Assembly (NCBI GenBank): GCA_963676165.1
Contig: OY781043.1
Location: 2,294,001-2,358,000, forward strand
Direction of reading: 5' to 3'
From: JAQIBY01 sp963676165
GTDB lineage: Bacteria; Bacteroidota; Bacteroidia; Bacteroidales; ML635J-15
Length of the DNA: 64,000 nucleotides
Below are positions 7,556-15,187 of the stretch, one piece after another; position 1 is the stretch's first letter, and every line of letters begins with the position of its first letter. The position numbers and the translations under genes are program-made. The notes below the pieces were generated by a model. It saw only the letters and a program-made list of their open reading frames with translations. It was not told where the DNA came from and made no database searches.

Positions 7556-9004
7556 CTATTTTCTCCAAAACTGTGGAGTAAGAAGAATAATAACAGTAAA
7601 CAATTCCAAACGGCCTAAAAGCATCAAGAAAGACAAGAAATACTTTCCGCCTGCAGGAATAAAAGCAAAATTATCAGCAGGACCAACATTTCCAATACCA
7701 GGACCGATATTTCCCAAAGTTGCAGCAACAGCCCCCATAGATGTCATTAAATCAAGTCCCCAAAACGACATAATGAGCACTGAAATTAAATAGATAAGGA
7801 TGTAGAAAATCACAAATGCGAGAATATTTGTAATAATTTGTGGAGGTACTGCTTGTCCTGCATAACGAACAGGAATTACTGCATTTGGATGTATTAATCG
7901 TTTGAGTTCCAGATATGCATTTCTAAACAACAACTGAATTCGAACTACTTTGATCCCTCCACCAGTAGAGCCGGCAGAACCACCGATAAACATTAATAAG
8001 AAAAGGACAACCCACATCCAAATTGGATCCCATTGCAAGTAATCGGTCGTTGCAAAACCTGTTGTTGTCAAAATTGAAACAACCTGAAACAATGCATCAC
8101 GAACGGATTGCTCCCATGGAAGTCCCATTTCCCAAATTAAACCTAAAGCAATAATTAAACTCGCTCCGAGTGTAATTGTCAAATAAAATTTAAACTCATC
8201 GTTTTTAAACAGCTTTTTCGGTTTTCCTGTTAATGCGAAATAAGAAATTGCAAAGTTTGTTCCCGCAATAAACATAAAGAGAATAATCACATAATGAATA
8301 AATGGAGAATCAAAATGAGCGACACTTGCCTGTTTTGTAGAATATCCTCCTGTTGCCATGGTTGTAAGCGAGTGATTAATGGCATCAAAAAGATTCATTT
8401 TCCCAACCATGAGAAGAATGGTCTCTGTCACTGTAAATCCAAGGTAAAGAGACCATAGTTTACGAGCAGTTTCTTTAATTTTCGGATGGAGTTTGTCAGT
8501 CGTAGGTCCAGGCACTTCAGCAGCAAACAACTGCATTCCACCAACACGAATTAAAGGAAGAATTGCAATTGAAAGGACAATTATACCCATTCCACCTATC
8601 CACTGAGTCATACTACGCCAAAAAAGCACCCCATGAGAGATGGATTCGATATCATTCAACACAGACGCTCCTGTGGTAGTGAAACCAGATATTGTTTCAA
8701 AAAAAGCATCCGTAAAACTTGGAATTGCACCACTCAGAATAAAAGGGAGTGTTCCAAAAAGAGACAAAACCAACCAACCAAAAGTCACAACTACATAAGC
8801 TTCACGCTTTTTTACGCTACGATTGGCTTTTCTATTGAGCAGAACCAATAGCAAACCGGAAACAAAACTTATTCCTGACGACAATAAAAGTGGAATAATA
8901 TCATTATCACCATAATAAAATGAAAAAGGTAATCCTAAAAGCATCAAAACGCTTTCAATAATCAGTAAGATACCCAGCACCAGCCCTATAACTCGAAAAT
9001 TCAT
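7556..9004 (-). CDS. TrkH-family potassium uptake protein
   Basis: The 482-residue integral membrane protein has about ten hydrophobic segments and the four pore-loop motifs of the TrkH/KtrB superfamily: SGFTTTGAS, TTMATGGYS, TTTGFATTD and ATLGNIGPG. Between them lies the conserved GGMGIIVLSIA region. It would import potassium together with a cytoplasmic regulatory subunit (TrkA/KtrA type), which is not encoded in this window next to it. The start ATG at 9004 gives a normal N-terminal helix. It is a lone minus-strand gene, with the tRNA-Pro promoter divergent upstream. Confidence 0.95.
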   Translation of the reverse strand: MNFRVIGLVLGILLIIESVLMLLGLPFSFYYGDNDIIPLLLSSGISFVSGLLLVLLNRKANRSVKKREAYVVVTFGWLVLSLFGTLPFILSGAIPSFTDAFFETISGFTTTGASVLNDIESISHGVLFWRSMTQWIGGMGIIVLSIAILPLIRVGGMQLFAAEVPGPTTDKLHPKIKETARKLWSLYLGFTVTETILLMVGKMNLFDAINHSLTTMATGGYSTKQASVAHFDSPFIHYVIILFMFIAGTNFAISYFALTGKPKKLFKNDEFKFYLTITLGASLIIALGLIWEMGLPWEQSVRDALFQVVSILTTTGFATTDYLQWDPIWMWVVLFLLMFIGGSAGSTGGGIKVVRIQLLFRNAYLELKRLIHPNAVIPVRYAGQAVPPQIITNILAFVIFYILIYLISVLIMSFWGLDLMTSMGAVAATLGNIGPGIGNVGPADNFAFIPAGGKYFLSFLMLLGRLELFTVIILLTPQFWRK

Positions 9005-9078
9005 TGCTCAGTAATTTAGTCGTCACAAAAGTAATCTTTTTAAATGAAAACAAAATTCTAAATTTTTTCTCATAAATC

Positions 9079-9109
9079 TTTGGCAGCTTAAAAATATGTT
9101 TTACTTTTG
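9079..9109 (+). promoter_or_regulatory. Consensus Bacteroidota promoter for tRNA-Pro
   Basis: TTTG at 9079-9082, then 19 bases, then TACTTTTG at 9102-9109: an exact match to TTTG-N19-TAnnTTTG. The tRNA begins 34 bases further on. Confidence 0.75.
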
Positions 9110-9142
9110 CCTCGCTTTTGACAGCGAAACGATCTTAAAAAA

Positions 9143-9217
9143 CGGGGTATAGCGTAGTCCGGTTAGCGCGCCTGGTTTGGGACCAGGAGGTCGCAGGTTC
9201 GAATCCTGCTACCCCGA
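9143..9217 (+). tRNA. tRNA-Pro (anticodon TGG)
   Basis: A complete cloverleaf is visible: acceptor CGGGGTA pairing with TACCCCG, D-arm with GCGTAGTCCGGTTAGCGC, anticodon stem CCTGG/CCAGG around the loop TTTGGGA (anticodon TGG), and T-arm GCAGGTTCGAATCCTGC. CCA is not encoded. Confidence 0.95.
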
Positions 9218-9223
9218 CAGAAG

Positions 9224-9256
9224 AAACCCACGAAAAATGTTTTCGTGGGTTTTTTG
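9224..9256 (+). terminator. Terminator after tRNA-Pro
   Basis: AACCCACGAAAA pairs with TTTTCGTGGGTT across a three-base loop and is followed by a T-run. Confidence 0.85.
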
Positions 9257-9407
9257 TTTCCCCAAAAGCCAAGAAAGTTTGCTTTCAAAGTCTTGCAAAA
9301 ACTCGGGATTACAACAGTAAAACCAACCAGAAAACACATCACAATACTATCATGCTAAACCGAATTTATTAATTTTGTGCAATCAAAGATAAAGCAGTAG
9401 CTAAATC

Positions 9408-9935
9408 ATGAAGTACGAATTTCAATCGAATCTAACCCCTGACAAATTGCAATTCTCAAAATGGGTAGTGCCATGTATTCTAGGCATTTTAATAGGAACG
9501 TTTGCCTTTTCTCTTGAGTTGAAATCCGAATACGGGCAATATTTGGCAATACTAGCAGGCATATTTTTTCTCATTAGCATGATGCACTCCACTGAAAAAA
9601 CCACGATTATCCTTGACGGATATAAGTTAAGAATTGAACGTACTATTTTAAAAATACCCAGAGTAAAACAGTATAATATTGACAGGATAGAGAATCTTAA
9701 TTTCAAAAAAGACGTAAAATCAAAATTTTATATCCAGCGTGGTCATGTTGAGGTATTGGGACTTAATGTCACTCCAGAAAGCATGAAAAGATACTACTAT
9801 CATCCAGAAATTATTGAGTTCATCTATGAAGGGAAAAAGATTACCATCGGACGATTCAAGAAAAAATTTAATGCCAAATTGCTGGTCGGAATGATCAACA
9901 TGAAGAAAAACAACTATGCACAATATCGAGCTTAA
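9408..9935 (+). CDS. Membrane protein with a PH-like C-terminal domain, unknown function
   Basis: The 175-residue product has two membrane segments near the N-terminus (about residues 20-36 and 43-60: VVPCILGILIGTFAF and LAILAGIFFLISMM), then a roughly 110-residue beta-rich region with alternating hydrophobic strands (TTIILDGYKLRIERTI, then KITIGRFK). This arrangement resembles bacterial PH-domain membrane proteins (bPH type) seen in many Bacteroidota. The assignment rests on layout only. No operon partner; the next gene is an interrupted reading frame. Confidence 0.65.
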   Translation: MKYEFQSNLTPDKLQFSKWVVPCILGILIGTFAFSLELKSEYGQYLAILAGIFFLISMMHSTEKTTIILDGYKLRIERTILKIPRVKQYNIDRIENLNFKKDVKSKFYIQRGHVEVLGLNVTPESMKRYYYHPEIIEFIYEGKKITIGRFKKKFNAKLLVGMINMKKNNYAQYRA

Positions 9936-10065
9936 GGAGTGACAAAATGACCTTCTCGATAGTTTTGATTACTTTTGAACGATTAACTAATAAAAAGCAG
10001 CAATAAAGATTTGAATATCCTGACAAAAAAGTAAAGTTATATCTTTAATTTTTGTACACATAACT

Positions 10066-10073
10066 TACTTTTG
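10066..10073 (+). promoter_or_regulatory. Promoter -7 element upstream of the interrupted gene
   Basis: TACTTTTG matches TAnnTTTG and lies 51 bases ahead of the ATG at 10125. The -33 element is poor (TTTA, 18 bases upstream). A good ribosome-binding site, AAGGAGA, precedes the ATG. Confidence 0.4.
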
Positions 10074-10124
10074 TTCGTGATATAAACAAGTTGTGGTAAA
10101 TAAAAACAAGACCAAGGAGACATA

Positions 10125-10526
10125 ATGAGCAATCAAACTAACTTAGAAATATTATAAAAAGAATTAGTTGGATATGCGATTCAAATTGCAGATTCATTTA
10201 AGACCAATTTGGATTACTCTGATAAATCCATAAAGAAAGTTAAAAAGATACTTTCAAAGATTCATAAGGATTATAAAAAGTCAAAAAATAACGAAGGTTT
10301 AAAAGGGATTGCTTTAGAATTTGCATTTTACATAATCAAGATAATTGAGAATAATCATGCAAAAGGGAAATTAGAGAAGAATCATGTTGATTTTGGTGAC
10401 AACACTTTCCCTTACTACTGGAAGAATTCTACTATCTTCCCATATTCCTGGTGTTTAAAAAGAATTTTGGATGAAAAGTCTGATGATATCTGGAGCAAAT
10501 ACAAAACCTTAATTTTGAACAAATAG
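10125..10526 (+). pseudogene. Small soluble protein gene interrupted by one in-frame stop
   Basis: An AAGGAGA ribosome-binding site and ATG at 10125 start a frame (MSNQTNLEIL) that meets TAA at 10155-10157, then continues open for 122 codons to 10526. The downstream part continues KELVGYAIQIADSF and contains KGIALEFAFYIIKIIENN and a late FPYSWCLKRILDE. This layout recalls small DUF3806-like or immunity-type proteins with an LALEFGAYLGE-like helix; that is a weak resemblance. Because promoter, ribosome-binding site and both halves are intact, a single recent nonsense change (or a sequencing error) is likely. Internal TTG starts (e.g. 10209) could give a 105-residue product. Confidence 0.6.
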
Positions 10527-10735
10527 AAATGGATAAATTAACCACGGGTTTCGGAAAAATCTTCACCCATGATTATTCCTGTCAGACCGGCAGTCTGGTA
10601 TGTTTGAGCCCTTTAGTCTCATCATGAAGATTCCATAAATATCTGCGAATTGTATCCTTAACTTTTTGCCTGTCTCTTAAAGCATCAGAACAATCAAAAT
10701 TGTCATAATTTTTCCATTTTAAAACTCAAATTTTG
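10527..10735 (+). repeat. Gene-free stretch with a palindrome, decayed repeat-like
   Basis: No gene is visible. A short palindrome, CAGACCGGCAGTCTG, lies at about 10585-10599 inside a GC-richer patch. The patch looks like one of the degenerate interspersed sequences also present near 7.4, 52.8 and 54.9 kb. Confidence 0.3.
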
Positions 10736-10743
10736 TATCTTTG
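10711..10743 (+). promoter_or_regulatory. Promoter for the lipoprotein/radical SAM operon
   Basis: TATCTTTG at 10736-10743 matches the -7 consensus exactly; TTTC at 10711-10714, 21 bases upstream, is an imperfect -33 element. The ATG at 10767 is 23 bases downstream. Confidence 0.6.
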
Positions 10744-10766
10744 GTCTGGATCAGATTGTTATCACC

Positions 10767-11150
10767 ATGAAAAAAACTAAGCGCAAGAATTTTTGGAAGT
10801 ATTTAGTTGGCGGAGCTAGTCTAACAACCTTTATGTTTATTTTCCAGGCATGCTATGGTACACCTCAAGACATGCACCCGGATGTTCTTATTCAAGGTCA
10901 GGTAACATCATCGCAAGATGGAAGCGCCATCCCCGATATAAAAATCAAGTTTAACGATGACAATCAATATGCAATGACTGACAGCAATGGCAATTTCGCC
11001 TTTTACACTTACGAAAGAGATGCATACAATCTTATTTTTGAAGATATTGATTCAACCAACAACGGAGCCTACCAAAGCAAAGACACGTCAATTGTAAGTG
11101 ACGAATCTGAAATTAATCTGAACATTGCATTGGATGAAGTTGAACGCTAA
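10767..11150 (+). CDS. Lipoprotein of the rSAM/lipoprotein system
   Basis: The 127-residue product has a basic N-terminus, a hydrophobic stretch and a lipobox ending FQAC, directly followed by YGTP. A single carboxypeptidase-regulatory-like beta domain follows: VLIQGQVTSSQDGSAIPDI, later TDSNGNFAFYT. Short lipoproteins with C-YG-x-P right after the lipid-bearing cysteine, encoded directly before a radical SAM/SPASM protein, are the known TIGR04134-type partner of the Bacteroidota rSAM/lipoprotein pair. The function of that pair has not been established, to my knowledge. It overlaps the radical SAM start by 17 bases, so the two are translationally coupled. Confidence 0.85.
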   Translation: MKKTKRKNFWKYLVGGASLTTFMFIFQACYGTPQDMHPDVLIQGQVTSSQDGSAIPDIKIKFNDDNQYAMTDSNGNFAFYTYERDAYNLIFEDIDSTNNGAYQSKDTSIVSDESEINLNIALDEVER

Positions 11151-12198
11151 ACCGACTAATCCATCTGAACGAAAATTCAGAAAAGTCAGAAAATCCATTA
11201 CCAAGGCACATAAACTCAGCTATATCTTCTGGGAATGCACTACTCGTTGTAACCTCTCCTGCTTACATTGTGGCAGCGATTGCAAACAAGACAGCAATTT
11301 CCCTGACATGCCGTTTGAGGATTTCCTCAAAGCAATTCAAACATTCAATCTCCCAAAAGATCAGGCAATTGTTGTAATAACCGGAGGTGAGCCTCTATTG
11401 CGAAAAGATCTTCCTGAAATCGGAATGCAATTGCGACGTCATGGGTTCCGTTGGGGAATAGTATCCAATGGACGAGCTTACACTTCCGAAGTGCACAACA
11501 AGTTAATCAACGCTGGCATGGGAGCTCTAACCTTCAGTTTAGATGGTCTCGAAGAAAACCATAATTGGCTGAGAGGTTCAACGCAGTCGTTTGAGAAGGT
11601 AATACGCGCAATTGATCTTGCTGTCACCTACCCACGAATCAATATGGACATTGTAAGCTGTGTCAACCAAAGAAACCTGCACGAGCTGAATGTCATATAT
11701 AATTTGCTTGTCAAAAAGCATGTCAAAGCATGGAGGCTATTCACTATTGCACCAATCGGTCGGGCAAAAAATCATCCTGAATTATTTTTAGATAAAGCTC
11801 AAACCGAGATTATGATGCAATTTATCCAAAACAAGAGACTCGAAGGAAAGATAGACATCAAGTACAGCTGCGAGGCGTTTGCCGGAGAATACGAAGGCAA
11901 AGTCAGGGATGGGTATTTCTTCTGTCGGGCAGGGATTAATATCGTGTCCATCTTAATTGACGGTTCCATTTCTGCCTGTCCAAACATTGACAGAGCCTTT
12001 GTACAAGGCAACATATACAAGGACAAACCTGCAGATATCTGGGAGAATAAATTTGACATCATGAGAAACAGAATTTGGATGACTGACGGATATTGTGCTG
12101 ACTGTAAAAACAAAGCAATTTGCCTAGGTTCAGGCTTTCATCTTCGCATTGCTAAAAACAAAGAAAATCCGGCTGTCTGTCATTTCAAAATAACATAA
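11134..12198 (+). CDS. Radical SAM/SPASM enzyme of the rSAM/lipoprotein system
   Basis: The 354-residue product has the [4Fe-4S]-SAM binding motif C39-x3-C43-x2-C46 (RCNLSCLHC), a GGEPLL SAM-contact segment, and a C-terminal SPASM-type auxiliary cluster region: cysteines in FFCRAG, ISACPN, and GYCADCKNKAICLGSG. This matches the TIGR04133-type partner of a short lipoprotein. SPASM enzymes usually modify peptides; the lipoprotein encoded just upstream is the obvious candidate substrate, but this is inference. Start taken at ATG 11134, inside the end of the lipoprotein gene; a TTG start three codons upstream is possible. Confidence 0.9.
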   Translation: MKLNAKPTNPSERKFRKVRKSITKAHKLSYIFWECTTRCNLSCLHCGSDCKQDSNFPDMPFEDFLKAIQTFNLPKDQAIVVITGGEPLLRKDLPEIGMQLRRHGFRWGIVSNGRAYTSEVHNKLINAGMGALTFSLDGLEENHNWLRGSTQSFEKVIRAIDLAVTYPRINMDIVSCVNQRNLHELNVIYNLLVKKHVKAWRLFTIAPIGRAKNHPELFLDKAQTEIMMQFIQNKRLEGKIDIKYSCEAFAGEYEGKVRDGYFFCRAGINIVSILIDGSISACPNIDRAFVQGNIYKDKPADIWENKFDIMRNRIWMTDGYCADCKNKAICLGSGFHLRIAKNKENPAVCHFKIT

Positions 12199-12352
12199 CT
12201 CCAGATCCCACTTATTTTCCGAACATTACAAATCCAAAAAGCTCATAAACTTGCACAATGCACCCGCTTTTGGACATGATTTTTGCAAGCAAAGTGTATG
12301 CTTTATCCAACAAAACACAAATCATTATACCCCAAGCGTATCGAATTATTAC

Positions 12353-12360
12353 TATTTTTG
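12353..12360 (+). promoter_or_regulatory. Promoter -7 element for the dipeptidase gene
   Basis: TATTTTTG fits TAnnTTTG, 21 bases before the ATG at 12382. No clear TTTG is seen at the -33 distance. Confidence 0.4.
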
Positions 12361-12381
12361 TGAGTCACAAATAACAACATT

Positions 12382-13581
12382 ATGCGCAACCTTTTGATAC
12401 TTATTTTACTAAGCACAGCGATTACTGTTTCAGCTCAAGATTTGGAAGAAAAAGCTGCAAAAATTCACAACGCAGTGTTTACTATTGACTCTCACACAGA
12501 TACCCCTTTGATGTTTTTCAATTCTGATTTTGACATCGGGAAAAAACACGATGGGCATAAAGGTGAAGGGAAAATTGATATCCCACGCATGGAAGAAGGT
12601 GGATTGGATGCTGTTTTCTTTGCTGTCTTTATCGGACAAGGAGAAAGAGATAGTATGGGTCACACTAAGGCATTTGAAAAAGCCAATCAGATTTTTAAAG
12701 CAACGCAAAAAGCTGTCAACAAATACCCTGAAAAAGCTGAGATTGCAACAACTGCAGACAAAGCCTACCAATTAGAAAAAGAAGGTAAACGTGCAATTTT
12801 CCTGGGCATAGAGAATGGATATCCCATTGGAAACAATTTAGACTACATTAACCATTTTTACAAATTAGGGGCAAGATACATTACCCTTGTTCACACATGC
12901 AACAATGACATTGCCGACTCTTCAACCGACAAAAACGGAGCAGAACATAATGGGTTATCACTTTTCGGGGTAAAAGTTGTAAAACGCATGAATGAACTGG
13001 GAATAATGATAGATGTATCACACGCATCAGATTCCACATTTTACGATGTCCTTGAGTTGACAAGCAAACCAATTATAGCATCGCATTCATGTGCAAGAGC
13101 ATTGTGCAACAACCCTCGAAATTTAAGCGACGACATGTTAAGAGCACTTGCAGAAAACGGCGGAGTTGTTCAAATGTGTATTTTGAGTGACTATGTGAAA
13201 GAAATTGAACAAAGTCCTGAACGCTTGGCTGCAGAAAAAGCCTTTAAAGAAAAACACTCAAACTGGGCAAACTACACCGAAGAAGAGCGAAAGAAAGGCA
13301 TTCAAGATTGGTATCGTTTGGATATTGACTATCCACAGAAACTTGCAACAGTTTCTGATGCAGTTGACCATATTGATCACATGGTAAAAATTGCAGGGAT
13401 CGACCATGTAGGCATAGGGACAGATTTTGACGGTGGCGGTGCTTTACAAGACTGCTTTGACGTATCTGAAATTGGAAATATTACTCTAGAATTGGTCAAA
13501 CGAGGATATTCTGAAGAAGACATCCGTAAACTTTGGGGCGGTAATTTCATGCGTGTATTCGCAGAAGTTAGTGGGGAGTAA
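12382..13581 (+). CDS. Membrane dipeptidase, peptidase family M19
   Basis: The 399-residue product has a signal peptide (residues 1-18, ending VSAQ) and the M19 zinc-enzyme pattern: HxD in DSHTDTP, the bridging glutamate in FLGIENGYP, histidines in DVSHAS and IASHSCARA, and the C-terminal aspartate in GIGTDFDGGG. It would hydrolyse dipeptides in the periplasm, or at the surface if exported further. The length is normal for the family. It stands alone, with a -7 promoter motif upstream and no obvious operon partner. Confidence 0.94.
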   Translation: MRNLLILILLSTAITVSAQDLEEKAAKIHNAVFTIDSHTDTPLMFFNSDFDIGKKHDGHKGEGKIDIPRMEEGGLDAVFFAVFIGQGERDSMGHTKAFEKANQIFKATQKAVNKYPEKAEIATTADKAYQLEKEGKRAIFLGIENGYPIGNNLDYINHFYKLGARYITLVHTCNNDIADSSTDKNGAEHNGLSLFGVKVVKRMNELGIMIDVSHASDSTFYDVLELTSKPIIASHSCARALCNNPRNLSDDMLRALAENGGVVQMCILSDYVKEIEQSPERLAAEKAFKEKHSNWANYTEEERKKGIQDWYRLDIDYPQKLATVSDAVDHIDHMVKIAGIDHVGIGTDFDGGGALQDCFDVSEIGNITLELVKRGYSEEDIRKLWGGNFMRVFAEVSGE

Positions 13582-13675
13582 TAATTTAAGCTTCTTATTT
13601 TCTCACCTCACGCTTTTCTCGTTTAAACTTCGATGATATCAAAGGATTTATTATTTTAGCCGAATCTTTCATGTG

Positions 13676-15175
13676 ATGATTTTAAACAGTGGTGCTATGG
13701 AAACGTATTTCAAACAATTCAGAGATGGTATAATTGGTATCAATCAAACAATTGAAACACCAGACCAAGGAACAAAACGCATAATTTATGCTGACTGGAT
13801 AGCCAGCGGAAGAAATTATCAGCCAATTGAAGAACGTCTCCAAAAAGAAATCATGCCTTTCGTTGCCAACACTCACACGGAAACCAGTGACACAGGCAAA
13901 GCAATGACTTACGCTTATCACAAAGCTAGGACTATCATTAAAAAACATGTCAATGCACAAGACTCCGATGTTTTAATTTCCAGTAACTCAGGAATGACAG
14001 GCGTCATCAACAAACTGCAACGCATTCTTGGATTACGTGTTCACGAGAGTTTCTTAAACTGCATCAATCTTTCAGAAACTGAACGCCCAATTGTTTTCAT
14101 CTCTCACATGGAGCACCATTCAAACCAAACAAGCTGGTTAGAAACCTTAGCTGAGGTAGTGGTTGTGGAACCTAGCCCTGAGGGATGCATATCTTTGGAG
14201 AATTTTGAAAAAACAATTCAGAAATATCAGGACAGAAAAACAAAAATCGTTGCAATTACTGCAGCATCTAACGTAACAGGACTGATGACCCCTTATCATA
14301 AAGTTGCAGGTCTGATTCATAAATACGGTGGATATTGTTTTGTTGACTTTGCATGTTCAGCACCTTATGTGGATATTGACATGCATCCTGAAAATCCGGA
14401 TGAGCAACTGGACGCAATCTATTTCTCTCCTCATAAATTCCTTGGAGGTCCCGGAGCTACCGGCATTCTCCTTTTTAACCAATCATTATACAGAATAGAA
14501 ATACCAGATAATCCGGGAGGAGGAACTGTTGATTGGACAAATCCTTGGGGAGAACGCAAATATGTTGAAAACATTGAAGCTCGCGAAGATGGTGGCACAC
14601 CTGCATTTTTGCAAACCATGAAAGCTGCAATGGTGATACAGCTCAAAGAGACAATGGGAGTTGAAAACATCCTAAAACGTGAAGAAGAACAACTTGAGCT
14701 TGTATGGGAGAAATTAAAAGCAATCCCCGGACTACACATCTTAGCAGGAAACCATAAAAAACGATTGGGAGTCATTTCATTTTACATTGAAGATTTACAT
14801 CACAACGAAATTGTGAAACTCCTCAATGATAAATTTGGGATTCAAATGCGCGGGGGCTGCTCTTGCGCAGGAACTTACGGACACTACCTTCTCAATGTTG
14901 CTCCGGACGTTTCTCATCGAATAACTGACAAAATTAACCAACACGATTATTCAGAGAAACCTGGATGGGTAAGATTTTCTATGCACCCAAGCATGACGAA
15001 TGAAGAGTTGGAATACATTGTGGAAGCAATTCAAACACTGGTGGATAATTACAGTGAATGGATTAAGGACTACAATCACAACAAATGCTTTTCAACAATC
15101 CATTACAAAGAGGACGGAAGAAGTCAATTTATTCATCAAACAATTGATTCTATTTTCAATAAGCCATTGGTGTAA
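13676..15175 (+). CDS. PLP-dependent aminotransferase class V-fold enzyme
   Basis: The 499-residue product has the class V fold of cysteine desulfurases. The PLP-binding lysine is in FSPHKFLGGPGATG. Upstream are the FVANTHTETS and SGMTGVINKLQRILG segments (cofactor phosphate region) and HMEHHSNQTSW. A late GGCSCAGTYGH carries the cysteine-bearing loop typical of desulfurases and selenocysteine lyases. It is about 90 residues longer than SufS or IscS and belongs to a separate subgroup of unknown substrate. Starts at ATG 13676 or 13697; the second gives the conserved METYFKQFRDGIIG opening. It is monocistronic. Confidence 0.85.
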   Translation: MILNSGAMETYFKQFRDGIIGINQTIETPDQGTKRIIYADWIASGRNYQPIEERLQKEIMPFVANTHTETSDTGKAMTYAYHKARTIIKKHVNAQDSDVLISSNSGMTGVINKLQRILGLRVHESFLNCINLSETERPIVFISHMEHHSNQTSWLETLAEVVVVEPSPEGCISLENFEKTIQKYQDRKTKIVAITAASNVTGLMTPYHKVAGLIHKYGGYCFVDFACSAPYVDIDMHPENPDEQLDAIYFSPHKFLGGPGATGILLFNQSLYRIEIPDNPGGGTVDWTNPWGERKYVENIEAREDGGTPAFLQTMKAAMVIQLKETMGVENILKREEEQLELVWEKLKAIPGLHILAGNHKKRLGVISFYIEDLHHNEIVKLLNDKFGIQMRGGCSCAGTYGHYLLNVAPDVSHRITDKINQHDYSEKPGWVRFSMHPSMTNEELEYIVEAIQTLVDNYSEWIKDYNHNKCFSTIHYKEDGRSQFIHQTIDSIFNKPLV

Positions 15176-15187
15176 TTCAAAATCAGA

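Noticed and set aside
7335..7568. 77-residue minus-strand frame overlapping the trkH end
   Set aside because: No family or ribosome-binding site; part of it is the FLLDP repeat fragment, and it overlaps the trkH coding end.
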